A stretch of DNA of 64,000 nucleotides from CAYVAP01 sp964343195 (lineage in GTDB: Bacteria > Bacteroidota > Bacteroidia > J057). The translations under genes were made by a program, and so were the position numbers. The DNA lies in the NCBI GenBank assembly GCA_964343195.1, contig CAYFIR010000006.1:1-64000 (forward strand), written 5' to 3'. The notes beneath the pieces were generated by a model. The model was not told where the DNA came from and did not search any database. It saw only the letters and a program-made list of their open reading frames with translations. This document shows, one piece after another, positions 34,849-43,531 of the stretch. Each line of letters opens with the position of its first letter. Positions within the stretch are counted from its first letter, which is position 1.

Positions 34849-36793
34849 TAGAAGGCATTTCACGCTCTGCGGACCGTTTGCGTGCCAGGCGTCGGATCAG
34901 GTTACTGGAAATAGAGAGGAATTCGGCTTCCGTAATCATGCCGACCAGGCGGCCATTGCTGCAAACGGGCAGGCATCCCACCTTTTTGTCCTGCATGATT
35001 TCTATGGCCTTGGTAATGGTGTCTGTTGGCTCTATGGTCGTCGGATTGGAGCGCATAACCTCGCGTACCTCTGGCAGGTCCTCGGTCTTTCCCTGGGTAT
35101 AGTGCGCCGCAAAGTATCGCATGAGCATGCGGGAAGTGATAATCCCAACTAATTGGTCCTGCTGATCTTCAACGGCCACGTGCCGTAGATATCGCCAGTC
35201 CATCAGGCTGGCAGGAAGGTCGAGAATGTCATCGGCTTTGACGGTGATCAGGTCTGTGGTCATGAAATCCTCGACCAGCATGTTGCTGGGCTCATAGTCC
35301 GCGGATTCTGTACAGGCCAGTTTCCATTCGTGAACGGGTTTTGCCTGATGTTGCTGCTCGTAGATAGAGGAAGTGATGACCGAGACGATTTCATCCCTTG
35401 GCACACCTTTTTTTGCAATGGAAGAGTAGGAATTAAGCATCCATTGGGATCCCGTGCGGCCAGTGGCGGCCCGGGCTTCGATGATGCCGAGGTACCTGTC
35501 AATATCCTCGGGGATTATTTTGGCTTTGGCCAGGCCATGGCGGGCCAGAGGGAGCAACTCATCCAGGATGAGGGTCTGTGGGGCGACCTTGCGGTCATTT
35601 ACCCAGGTGAACTGTGTATCCAGCCCAAAACGGGCTGCTGCGAAGAAGTTGGCTTTGGCATGGTCAAAGTCCATGACTTTGGTGATATCAGGATATTCTT
35701 CATCCAGTCCATTCATCAATCCTAGCCAGAAAGCTGCATTGGCCATCGCATCCGGCAGGCTGGGACCAGATGGGAAAATTCTGTTTTCTATGCGTAAATG
35801 CGGTTTCCCATTGGGAGAAATGCCATAACAGGGGCGGTTCCAACGGTAAACCGTAGAGTTATGGATGTTAAGCGCCCGGAGTTTGGGGGCGACTCCCTCA
35901 TTTAATTTGGAAAAAACATCTTCATCCACGTCCGTCGAAAGGAGAATCTGGAATCTGGCTACATCCTCACGGTAAATTTCCATGACCGACTTGCGCAACC
36001 AGTCGCTGCCAAAGGTTACCCGGGGGCTGCGATCGCGGAAGTGCTCTGTCAGGGTACGGATGTCAATGGACTGTTGGAAGAGGGCTATGCGGGTCTCGTG
36101 CCATAACCTTCGCCCAAACAGCAGCGGAGAGTTCACCGAAATAGCCATGGCTGGCCCTGCCAGAGCCTGCGCAAAATTGTATTTCTGAACAAACTCATCC
36201 GGTCGAACCTGAAGATGCACCTGAAAGCTCGTATTACAGGCCTCCAGCATGGCAGTATCCTGGCGGAGATTCAGTTCGTCAATCCCGGAAATCCTTAGCT
36301 CAAATGCTTCTCCTCTCAGGGCCTTGAGCCCATCCATCAGCGCCCTATATCTGTCCAGAGGGGTAATATTGGCAATCTCTACGTCAAATTTTCTTACGGT
36401 CGGTAGTATTCCCGCCAGTAAGAATGTCGCGCCCAGGGGATTAACCTTTTCTGAGGCCTTGTTAAGGGTTTCCCTCAGATCCTGGTGCATTTTGGATAGG
36501 CTATCTCCAGAAAAGAGCTGCGGCGCCAGATTGGCTTCTAGGTTGAAATTGGCAAGCTCTGAGGTAAAGACGGAGTTGTCTATGGCTTTGAGTGCCTGCA
36601 GGTTGATATGGATCGGCTTGAAATAGCGATCCACCAGACACATTTCCTGTTCAGCTCCTATGCGAATGGGGTCAGTCTCAAACCATTCTTCTTTTAGCAT
36701 CCTCTCCATCGCGCTGATGTCGCGAATCAGATATCGCATGAACTGCTGCTGTTCGGCCTTTGAACGAACGGACTTGACGTTTAGGTCTCCCAT
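34829..36793 (-). CDS. GCS2-type carboxylate-amine ligase fused to CBS domains
   Basis: About 654 residues from ATG 36793 (MGDLNVKSVRSKAEQQQ); the frame extends 42 codons further, but those residues look non-conserved. Residues ~1-430 resemble the GCS2/YbdK glutamate-cysteine ligase fold: RIGAEQEMCLVDRYFKP, NFNLEANLAPQLFSGD, WNRPCYGISPNGKPHLRIE. The C-terminal ~150 residues hold two CBS motifs (VEDFMTTDLITVKADD ... and VREVMRSNPTTIEPTDT), usually adenine-nucleotide sensors. I infer an ATP-dependent amide ligase gated by nucleotide binding. The product is unknown; it need not be gamma-glutamylcysteine. Confidence 0.8.
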   Translation of the reverse strand: MGDLNVKSVRSKAEQQQFMRYLIRDISAMERMLKEEWFETDPIRIGAEQEMCLVDRYFKPIHINLQALKAIDNSVFTSELANFNLEANLAPQLFSGDSLSKMHQDLRETLNKASEKVNPLGATFLLAGILPTVRKFDVEIANITPLDRYRALMDGLKALRGEAFELRISGIDELNLRQDTAMLEACNTSFQVHLQVRPDEFVQKYNFAQALAGPAMAISVNSPLLFGRRLWHETRIALFQQSIDIRTLTEHFRDRSPRVTFGSDWLRKSVMEIYREDVARFQILLSTDVDEDVFSKLNEGVAPKLRALNIHNSTVYRWNRPCYGISPNGKPHLRIENRIFPSGPSLPDAMANAAFWLGLMNGLDEEYPDITKVMDFDHAKANFFAAARFGLDTQFTWVNDRKVAPQTLILDELLPLARHGLAKAKIIPEDIDRYLGIIEARAATGRTGSQWMLNSYSSIAKKGVPRDEIVSVITSSIYEQQHQAKPVHEWKLACTESADYEPSNMLVEDFMTTDLITVKADDILDLPASLMDWRYLRHVAVEDQQDQLVGIITSRMLMRYFAAHYTQGKTEDLPEVREVMRSNPTTIEPTDTITKAIEIMQDKKVGCLPVCSNGRLVGMITEAEFLSISSNLIRRLARKRSAEREMPSKERSKN

Positions 36794-36983
36794 GATAATG
36801 TAGTCAGCTAAGGGGGCGGGTGGGCCAGATTTTGTTTTTGGAACCAGAATATATGAATTTTCGCTGATAACACTAAGGAGCAGCCTGAATCCAAGCTGCA
36901 TTGCACGCAGTTGAAGCATACTGTCCCATATGGCAGGTTGACCTCACGCCCCTACTGGGGACCCTGATTCCCATTTAACCCCA

Positions 36984-37014
36984 TTTTGAATGCTATGTGG
37001 GTGTCGTATATTTG
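36984..37014 (+). promoter_or_regulatory. Probable promoter of the VOC-family gene
   Basis: TTTTG (36984-36988) and TATATTTG (37007-37014), an exact TAnnTTTG box, with 18 bp between. The chosen ATG lies 24 bp downstream at 37039, which supports that start over the in-frame upstream one at 36997. Confidence 0.65.
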
Positions 37015-37038
37015 AAGGCTGGCATAAAAATCGTTTCC

Positions 37039-37461
37039 ATGGCTTTAACTCCATTTCACGTAGCGATCCCGGTTGATGACCTGCCCAGGGCCCGTCAGTT
37101 TTATAGAGAAGTGATGGGCTGCTCCGAAGGGCGAAGTGACACTCAATGGGTAGATTTTGACTTTTTCGGGCATCAACTGGTGATTCACTACAAACCTAAA
37201 CCCGAAGGGGAAGACCTGCACTTCAATCCCGTGGACGGGCACGCTGTACCCATTCCTCATTATGGCGTAGTGCTGGACTGGGAAGATTGGGAGGCCTTGG
37301 CCCAGCGGATGAAAGATCGGGGGATCGAATTTATAATCGAGCCATACATCCGATTCAGGGGAAAGCCCGGAGAGCAGGCTACCATGTTTTTTCTGGACCC
37401 CTGTGGAAATGCCCTGGAATTCAAGGCATTCAGGGATATCGGGCAGCTATTTGCCAAGTAA
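37039..37461 (+). CDS. VOC (glyoxalase/bleomycin resistance) family protein
   Basis: A 140-residue protein from ATG 37039 (MALTPFHVAIPVDDLPRARQFYREVMG), the usual opening of vicinal oxygen chelate proteins. Possible metal ligands are His in FHVAIPV, His in FFGHQLVIHYKP and PIPHYGVVLDW, and Glu in PCGNALEFKAF. The family includes dioxygenases, isomerases and resistance proteins, so the reaction is open. An exact Bacteroidota promoter box precedes it, and the OsmC gene follows 40 bp later on the same strand, suggesting a shared stress-response unit. Confidence 0.9.
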   Translation: MALTPFHVAIPVDDLPRARQFYREVMGCSEGRSDTQWVDFDFFGHQLVIHYKPKPEGEDLHFNPVDGHAVPIPHYGVVLDWEDWEALAQRMKDRGIEFIIEPYIRFRGKPGEQATMFFLDPCGNALEFKAFRDIGQLFAK

Positions 37462-37501
37462 CGCATAGGCAACTCAAGCCACTACCATTGATCACAGATA
37501 T

Positions 37502-37915
37502 ATGAGCCATACCGCTAAAGTATCGTATCTGGGAAATCTTCGAACCCAGGTTACACATGTAAAATCCGGGCAGCACTTTATGACTGATGCCCCTACTGAT
37601 AACAATGGGCTCGGAGAGTCCATCTCTCCCACGGACATGGTCGCGGCAGCGACCGTTTCATGTATGATCACCATGATGGGGATCGCCGCCCGAAAGGGTG
37701 GGTTTGAACTGGGGGAGGTAGAGGGGAACGTAATCAAGGAAATGAAAGCAGGTCCTAGAAGGATCGGGGGGCTGAAGATTGAGCTTCATATCCATAATTC
37801 AGGCCTGGATGACTCCCAGAAGCAGCTTATCGAGGAAACGGCCCTTAGCTGCCCTGTTACCCGAAGCCTGCATCCGGATATCGCGGTGAACCTGCGTTTT
37901 GACTATGCCGATTGA
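37502..37915 (+). CDS. OsmC/Ohr family peroxidase-like protein
   Basis: A 137-residue protein with the OsmC fold. Both reactive cysteines are present: one in PTDMVAAATVSCMITMMG and one in EETALSCPVTRSLHPDI. OsmC proteins reduce organic hydroperoxides or reactive sulfur species using thiols. The gene follows the VOC gene by 40 bp on the same strand. No MarR-type OhrR regulator is adjacent. Confidence 0.93.
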   Translation: MSHTAKVSYLGNLRTQVTHVKSGQHFMTDAPTDNNGLGESISPTDMVAAATVSCMITMMGIAARKGGFELGEVEGNVIKEMKAGPRRIGGLKIELHIHNSGLDDSQKQLIEETALSCPVTRSLHPDIAVNLRFDYAD

Positions 37916-38044
37916 CCAGGGAAAGGAAGCAGCCCAAATATCCCCTGGGGTGAATGATACACCTGAGGGAATAAATCAGGGGAGTCAAAGACTTCAACCC
38001 CATTATGTCTCAGGTTTCGCACCCTAAAAAATGTAAATAAGAAT

Positions 38045-38081
38045 CCACGTCAGAAAGCCCCAAACAGGATTCCTGACGTGG
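38045..38081. terminator. Bidirectional hairpin terminator between osmC and the small lipoprotein gene
   Basis: A 9-bp perfect stem (CCACGTCAG and CTGACGTGG) with a 19-base loop. It is 67 bp past the stop codon of the minus-strand 38-residue lipoprotein gene and 130 bp past the osmC stop. The downstream tracts are only moderately T-rich (TTTGTT on plus, ATTCTTATTT on minus). Confidence 0.55.
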
Positions 38082-38147
38082 TTTGTTAATCGGAATATGG
38101 CAATACAGCCTCAATGGCCTGTTGGCGGGCAACAGGGAAGGCCGATG

Positions 38148-38264
38148 TTAGCGATGGTTTCCTACTTTGGTACCGTAGCAAACGTGCTGTGAACAACCAG
38201 TAGTGGTGGCTGCCAGGGCGAACAATAAAAGAAGGGCGAGACCAATTTGCTTAATACGCTTCAT
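38148..38264 (-). CDS. Very small lipoprotein (38 residues)
   Basis: A complete 39-codon frame from ATG 38264 to TAA 38148. It encodes a basic start (MKRIKQIG), a hydrophobic stretch, a lipobox-like TTTGC with Cys24, then only 14 mature residues containing CSQHVCYGTKVGNHR. Such tiny lipoproteins with a short Cys/His/Tyr-rich tail occur in Bacteroidota, and from memory often share a C-x-x-x-C-x-x-Y/G pattern. A hairpin terminator follows. It is too short for most gene finders. The function is unknown. Confidence 0.65.
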   Translation of the reverse strand: MKRIKQIGLALLLLFALAATTTGCSQHVCYGTKVGNHR

Positions 38265-38330
38265 GAGACTGAATTGAATTTTCTGGGGGAAATTAGGAAA
38301 AGTTCGGGATACTAAAGTAACACCGATTCA

Positions 38331-39557
38331 ATGTACTTAACAGATGAGAACTGGTTGGAACTTACTCAGTCCAAAGTAAGACAGTTTCTTCTTGAAAATG
38401 TTGACGAAGACCCGGCTGTTTTTGCATTAAAACAGTCTAAAAAGGATTTTCCCTACGCCATCATTGCCACACAGATCAAATACCTTCAGCGGGCGAGGAA
38501 AAAATTGCCTACGTATTTCCAACATCGTGCGATCATTCCTCCACTAGCTTACGAGCAGAGCAGCAGCGAGTTGGTAGCAGAACTAAAAGAACTACAGGGA
38601 GAAACCCTGCTTGACCTAACGCTGGGATTGGGAGTTGACTCCTCAGCCTTATCCCGGCGATTTACAAATATAACATCGCTGGAGCGAGACCATGTCCTAA
38701 GCCGTATAACCGGTTATAATTTTGACCTTTTCGGCATAACAAACGTTGAAATCCGATCAGAGACGGCAGAAAACTACCTCAGGTCTTACACCGGTCCTGT
38801 ATATGACTGGATTTATGCAGACCCCGCCCGGAGAGATGCAGGAGGAAAGCGCATCCATGATGTCACTCAGACGGATCCCAATATCATTGCCCTGTTACCG
38901 GATTTGCAAAAAGCAGGCAGAAAACTGTTGGTAAAAGCATCTCCGCTTTTGGACCTTAGGGCTGCAGCCCAGATGCTTCCCGGAGTAGAAAGGGTATGGG
39001 TGCACAGCCTTGATGGAGAAGTCAAGGAAGTGCTGGTTGAAGTGAACCTGCGTAAGGACCAGGCAATCCCATTGGAAGAAGTTGTAGTCGGCATAAAAAT
39101 CCAGCAGGGGGATATCAGGTACTCGTATGCAGTGCCACTGCTACCGACACTGGATCAATCCGTGGAGGCCCCGGGGGATCAATTTGCGTATCTCTGCGAG
39201 CCAGATCCTGCTATCTATAAATATCAGGGACTGGGGACCTGGTACAAGGCAAATTTCGGAGAATGTTCCGCCCACCTGAACCATTTGCGTGGCTACTTCT
39301 TCAGCAACAACAGGCCGGAAAACTGGCCTGGTCGGATCTTCCGACTACGGGAACAGTGGCCCTACAAACCCAAATCGCTGCGTCGGGCCCTGGCCGATCG
39401 TGGGCTAAAACGCCTCAACGTCATGCGGCGGCACTTCCCACAGGATGTATCACAGATTCGCAAGCAGCTCAAAATTGCAGAAGGTGGAGACCTCTTCCTC
39501 ATCTGTTCGGAGTGGCAGGGTGAAAAGGTAGCGTGGCTGGCAGAGCGGGTAAGGTGA
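38331..39557 (+). CDS. Class I methyltransferase with THUMP-like C-terminal domain
   Basis: A 408-residue protein. The N-terminal helical region is followed by a Rossmann methyltransferase core with LLDLTLGLGVDSSALSRRF (motif I variant), ITSLERDHVLSR and the active-site motif WIYADPARRD. The C-terminal ~90 residues (LIKSLRRAL-type region and GDLFLICSEWQGEKVAW) match the THUMP-like domain that accompanies this family. The domain set points to an RNA methyltransferase, but the target is unknown. The start at 38331 gives MYLTDENWLELTQ. A 155-bp tandem repeat array begins right at its stop codon. Confidence 0.85.
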   Translation: MYLTDENWLELTQSKVRQFLLENVDEDPAVFALKQSKKDFPYAIIATQIKYLQRARKKLPTYFQHRAIIPPLAYEQSSSELVAELKELQGETLLDLTLGLGVDSSALSRRFTNITSLERDHVLSRITGYNFDLFGITNVEIRSETAENYLRSYTGPVYDWIYADPARRDAGGKRIHDVTQTDPNIIALLPDLQKAGRKLLVKASPLLDLRAAAQMLPGVERVWVHSLDGEVKEVLVEVNLRKDQAIPLEEVVVGIKIQQGDIRYSYAVPLLPTLDQSVEAPGDQFAYLCEPDPAIYKYQGLGTWYKANFGECSAHLNHLRGYFFSNNRPENWPGRIFRLREQWPYKPKSLRRALADRGLKRLNVMRRHFPQDVSQIRKQLKIAEGGDLFLICSEWQGEKVAWLAERVR

Positions 39558-39899
39558 TTTTTGCCTGGGGCAAAAATCAGCATCCTTCCCCTCTTCGGCG
39601 CGCAGCAGAGAAGGGGGGTGATTTTGGCCCGTGGCGAAAATCGGGGGGATCAAGAAGCCACAAGTCGGAGACAGACAGACAGACCGCGTCGCATTTGAAA
39701 TGCTCGCGAGCATTTTTGCCTGAGGCAAAAAAACAGCATCCTTCCCCCCTTCGGCGCGCAGCAAAGAAGGGGGGTGATTTTGGCCCGTGGCGAAAATCGG
39801 GGGGATTAGAAGCCACAAGTCGGAGACAGGCAGACAATCCGCGTCGCATTTGAAATGCTCGCGAGCATTTTTGCCTGGGGCAAAAATCAGGGGCTTATT
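39557..39899 (+). repeat. 155-bp tandem repeat with internal palindromes
   Basis: Two full copies (39557-39711, 39712-39866) and a ~33-bp partial third. Each copy starts with the perfect palindrome ATTTTTGCC-TGG-GGCAAAAAT (copy 2 slightly degraded), then contains an AAGGGGGGTG ... CGGGGGGAT stretch enclosing a second hairpin (GATTTTGGCC / GGCGAAAATC). The period is not a multiple of three, so the open frames across it are not a repeat protein. A relative of the G-rich hairpin is at 53458-53512. The stretch from 39900 to the msrA start at 40159 holds no gene that I can support. Confidence 0.93.
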
Positions 39900-40144
39900 T
39901 CCAGCCACGCAGCTTTAACCCTCGGCTGGGAAGATTTTTGTCCCACTCGCGACATCCCAAACTTCTTTGGGTCGTGTGGGTTAACTCTGCACTCCATTCG
40001 CCGTAATGGGGTATGTTTGCGGTGGCTGGGTGCGGTCTTTTCACCCCCTGCTTTCCCCTCAAGGGGGATTTTATGCTTCCCCGTCGGGGAAGTTCAAAAC
40101 CTGACCTCTAGGGGTGAAGCTTCATTCAGCAACCGCTTCTCTTA

Positions 40145-40172
40145 ATCACGAATTGCAAATGACGAATCCCGA
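40145..40172. repeat. Dispersed ACGAAT-type repeat overlapping the msrA start
   Basis: ATCACGAATTGCAAATG followed by ACGAATCCCGAAT spans the msrA start codon (ATG 40159). Compare 44454-44479, where the same type of repeat supplies the start codon of the LON-domain gene. Confidence 0.6.
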
Positions 40173-40710
40173 ATCTCTTTCGATAGCGACCCTTGGCGGC
40201 GGCTGCTTCTGGTGTACAGAGGCTGTTTACCTGGAACTCCAGGGCGTTCACAAAGTCGTGTCCGGCTACTCTGGCGGGCATGTGGAAAATCCGACCTACG
40301 AGCAGGTCTGCGGCAAGCAGACGGGCCATGCCGAGGCAGTACAGGTGTATTTCGATCCGGCGGTGGTCAGCTATGCAGACATCCTGCGAATTTTCTTCAC
40401 TACCCACGACCCGACGACGCTCAATCGGCAGGGCAACGACGTCGGCCCACAGTACCGCTCGGCGATCTTTTTCCACGACGACGACCAAAAAGCAACTGCC
40501 GAAGCCGTCAAGGCCGAGATGGAAGCCGAGGGCGTTTATCCCGATCCCATTGTAACGGAGATTTCTCCGCTGATCAACTGGTACCCCGCCGAAGGCTACC
40601 ATCAGAATTACTACAACCAGCATCAGACCCAGCCTTACTGCAACTTCGTCATCACGCCCAAACTGGCGAAGTTCAGGAAGATGTATGCGGAAAGGTTGAA
40701 AAAACATTGA
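40159..40710 (+). CDS. msrA: Peptide methionine sulfoxide reductase MsrA
   Basis: A 183-residue cytoplasmic enzyme that reduces the S form of methionine sulfoxide in proteins. The catalytic motif GGGCFWCTEA is near the N-terminus, followed by GYSGGHVENPTYEQVC and QYRSAIFFHDDDQ. The C-terminal resolving region is YYNQHQTQPYC. Start ATG 40159 gives MTNPESLSIATLGGGCFWC; the frame extends 15 codons upstream through repeat sequence. No msrB is adjacent. Confidence 0.97.
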   Translation: MTNPESLSIATLGGGCFWCTEAVYLELQGVHKVVSGYSGGHVENPTYEQVCGKQTGHAEAVQVYFDPAVVSYADILRIFFTTHDPTTLNRQGNDVGPQYRSAIFFHDDDQKATAEAVKAEMEAEGVYPDPIVTEISPLINWYPAEGYHQNYYNQHQTQPYCNFVITPKLAKFRKMYAERLKKH

Positions 40711-40744
40711 ACATGGTTCAGGGATCATTGACCAATGTTCAATG
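40705..40744. repeat. Inverted repeat at the msrA 3' end
   Basis: A perfect 10-bp inverted repeat: CATTGAACAT (40705-40714) and ATGTTCAATG (40735-40744), overlapping the msrA stop codon. There is no T run, so it is a poor terminator by itself. It may be a transcript-stabilising hairpin or a repeat family member. Confidence 0.5.
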
Positions 40745-40807
40745 AACACTGATTTTGCGTCTTTGTCCTGAAAGGGATAGCTTTAAGGCTCAGAATGAAC
40801 AACTCAC

Positions 40808-43378
40808 ATGGCTAAGAAACCTGGCTCTGCTACTACCGCAAAATCTGGCCTTAAAGGCTGGCAACGCAATCTATTGATCCATCTGGGCATCCTTGTGGCT
40901 GCTTACGTAGTGATCGCAGTTTATTTTTTTCCTGCCACCTTTGAAGGCAAAGTCCCTGATCAGCATGATATCATCGAATATCAGGGTATGGCCAAGGAAA
41001 CCAATGATTTCCGGGAAGAGACCGGAGAGGAGGCACTATGGGTGAGCACCCTGTTTAGTGGAATGCCTGCCTTCCAGGCCTCGATTCGCCATTTTGGCAA
41101 CTGGTTCTGGCAAATCAACAAACTCCTGTGGTTTGGGTTGCCCCGTCCCGCCAACTACATCTTCATGATGTTCGCGGGATTTTTCTTTTTGCTGCGGGTG
41201 CTCAAGGTCAATCCATGGTTGAGTGGAGCAGGCGCTGCGGCATTTGCCTTTTCGTCCTACTTTTTCATCATTCTCGATGTCGGCCATACCTCCAAGGCCA
41301 ATGCCATCGCATATATGGCCCCCATACTGGCGTCGATTCTTCTTACCTATCGAGGGAAGTACCTATTGGGTGGAGTGCTCACGGCCTGCTTCGTGGCACT
41401 GCAAATGACCTCCAACCACTACCAGATCACCTACTACACGATCCTGATCATTGCGGTGATGGCCATCTTTATGCTGGTCGATGCGCTACGCAACGAAGGG
41501 ATCGCAAAATTTATCAAGGCATCTGCCATTCTGCTTGTAGCAGGAGTAATCGGAGTGGGGCCAACATTCGGCAATCTGTGGACTACCCTCCAATATGCTT
41601 CGCAAACCATGCGGGGAGAAACCGAGCTTACCACTGCCAATGCTTCCGACCAGGGCGGTCTGGACATTGAGTATGCCTATCGCTGGAGCTATGGGGTAGG
41701 GGAGACCATGACGCTTCTTATCCCCAATTTCTACGGGGGAGCCTCTCAGGTAGAAGTCGATCGGGATACCGATACCTATAAGGAAATTCGCAGAGCCTTT
41801 GGCAACTCTCCACAAGTAAGCCAGATTCTGGAAAATTTCCCTGCATACTGGGGAGATCAACCTGGTACCTCCGGACCAGTATATGTCGGAGCCATCATCG
41901 TATTTTTGTTCCTGCTCGGATTACTTGTTGTGGAAGGGCCAGCTCGTTGGTGGTTGCTGACCGCAACGATCCTGAGCTTACTGTTGAGCTGGGGTAAGAA
42001 CCTGATGTGGTTCAATGAGCTGATGTTCAATTATTTCCCGGCATATAATAAGTTTCGCGCTCCCTCAATGGCCCTGATCATTGCGGAATTTACCATGCCG
42101 ATACTGGGCTTTTTGGGGTTGCAGAAAGTGCTGGAGACGGAGCGAAAAGGGCCCGAATGGCAGAAAATGCAGCGAATGGTGCTCATTGCGGGCGGAATTA
42201 CCGCTGGTCTTTCACTGCTATTTGCAGTGGCGGGCTCAGCTCTTTTGTCATTCTCCGGATCGGTTGACAGTCAGATGGGGCAACTGGCAGAGTATCTGGA
42301 AGACTACCGCCAATCCATCTTTACCCGTGATGCTTTCCGCTCCTTTGGGTTGATCGCTGCCACTGCGGCAATCATCTGGTTCTACCTGCGCAACAACATC
42401 AAGTCTGCTGTGCCAGTGTACGTGGCTGTAGCGGTGCTGATCCTGATTGACATGATCCCGGTCGCAGCGCGCTACCTCAATGAGGACAGCTTTATCACCA
42501 AGCGGACTTTTGACGCAAACTTTGCTCCCACTCGTGCCGATCAGGCCATTTTGCAGGATACTGATCCCAATTATCGCGTCCTGAACCTGACCACAAGTAC
42601 CTTCAACGATGCTAAAACATCCTATCACCATAAATCAATCGGAGGGTATCACGCGGCCAAGTTGCAGCGCTACAATGACATGATCGGGCGCCATATCCAG
42701 CCAGAGATGCAACAACTGATCGGCACCCTGCAAAACCAGCAGGGACTTACCGATAGCGTTCTGAGGGGGGCATTGGCACAGCTTGACGTGCTCAACATGC
42801 TCAACACCCGCTACTTCATCATCAATCCTCAGGGAATGCCATTGCAGAATAGCGCCGCCATGGGCAATGCATGGTTTGTGCAAAACATTCAGCAGGTTAA
42901 TAGCCCGGATGAAGAGATTGCAGCGATCAACCAGGTGAACGTCCGCAACACCGCCGTGGTGGACGTGAGCTACGAAGAAGGTCGCTTTGGAGATCAGCTT
43001 GAAGGAGTGACCGCCGGACAGGATCCCAATGCAGCCATCGTGCAGACCGACTGGAAGCCCAATTACATCGCCTATCAGACAAATAGTGGGGCTGAGGGAG
43101 TTGTGGTATTCTCCGAAATCTATTATAACGGCGGCAAAGGCTGGAATGCGTACCTCGACAACGAACCGGTTCCGCACTTCCGTGCCAACTATATCCTGCG
43201 TGGGATGACTGTGCCTGCTGGCTCCCATGTCATCGAATTCAGGTTTGAGCCGGAAGCCTATCGGATCGGCAATCAGGTTGCGTTGGTGTTCTCCATTCTA
43301 CTCGTCTTGGGGCTATTGGGAGCTTTTGCTTATGAATTTCTCCAGTTTAGGAAGAAGGAGCAGCAGGAAGAGGCCTGA
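40808..43378 (+). CDS. YfhO family membrane protein
   Basis: An 856-residue protein with about a dozen membrane helices and a C-terminal extracytoplasmic domain of ~250 residues followed by a last helix (VALVFSILLVLGLLGAFAYEF). Landmarks are HDIIEYQGMAKE near the N-terminus (acidic motif after the first helix), WVSTLFSGMPAFQ, FSSYFFIILDVGHTSKANA and the C-terminal YYNGGKGWNAYLDNEPV, typical of YfhO/GtcA-linked GT-C type proteins. YfhO proteins glycosylate lipoteichoic acid in Firmicutes; in Bacteroidota the substrate is unknown but probably a surface glycan. A strong terminator follows. Confidence 0.9.
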   Translation: MAKKPGSATTAKSGLKGWQRNLLIHLGILVAAYVVIAVYFFPATFEGKVPDQHDIIEYQGMAKETNDFREETGEEALWVSTLFSGMPAFQASIRHFGNWFWQINKLLWFGLPRPANYIFMMFAGFFFLLRVLKVNPWLSGAGAAAFAFSSYFFIILDVGHTSKANAIAYMAPILASILLTYRGKYLLGGVLTACFVALQMTSNHYQITYYTILIIAVMAIFMLVDALRNEGIAKFIKASAILLVAGVIGVGPTFGNLWTTLQYASQTMRGETELTTANASDQGGLDIEYAYRWSYGVGETMTLLIPNFYGGASQVEVDRDTDTYKEIRRAFGNSPQVSQILENFPAYWGDQPGTSGPVYVGAIIVFLFLLGLLVVEGPARWWLLTATILSLLLSWGKNLMWFNELMFNYFPAYNKFRAPSMALIIAEFTMPILGFLGLQKVLETERKGPEWQKMQRMVLIAGGITAGLSLLFAVAGSALLSFSGSVDSQMGQLAEYLEDYRQSIFTRDAFRSFGLIAATAAIIWFYLRNNIKSAVPVYVAVAVLILIDMIPVAARYLNEDSFITKRTFDANFAPTRADQAILQDTDPNYRVLNLTTSTFNDAKTSYHHKSIGGYHAAKLQRYNDMIGRHIQPEMQQLIGTLQNQQGLTDSVLRGALAQLDVLNMLNTRYFIINPQGMPLQNSAAMGNAWFVQNIQQVNSPDEEIAAINQVNVRNTAVVDVSYEEGRFGDQLEGVTAGQDPNAAIVQTDWKPNYIAYQTNSGAEGVVVFSEIYYNGGKGWNAYLDNEPVPHFRANYILRGMTVPAGSHVIEFRFEPEAYRIGNQVALVFSILLVLGLLGAFAYEFLQFRKKEQQEEA

Positions 43379-43398
43379 TAAACAATTTTATCCTTAAA

Positions 43399-43447
43399 AA
43401 CCCGTCGAAACTTCTGAAACATAAGAGGTTTCGACGGGTTACTTTTT
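43399..43447 (+). terminator. Terminator after the YfhO-like gene
   Basis: A 17-bp stem with one G-T pair (AACCCGTCGAAACTTCT, 43399-43415, with its complement 43424-43440), 8-base loop, then ACTTTTTG. It begins 20 bp past the stop. Confidence 0.93.
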
Positions 43448-43531
43448 GAAGGAAAAAGTAATAGAGGGAATCAGGCACTTGCACTAAAGCTCAGACCTCA
43501 TGTCCTTTAACACAAACTCACTTGATTCCTC

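Noticed and set aside
39557..39899. CRISPR array
   Set aside because: The 155-bp period and near-identical full-length copies are not the 24-40 bp repeat plus unique spacer layout, and no cas gene is present.
39450..39908. 152-codon minus-strand frame with repeated FAPGKNAREHFKCD-like segments
   Set aside because: It comes from the 155-bp non-coding repeat; the period is not a multiple of three, so the copies fall in different frames.
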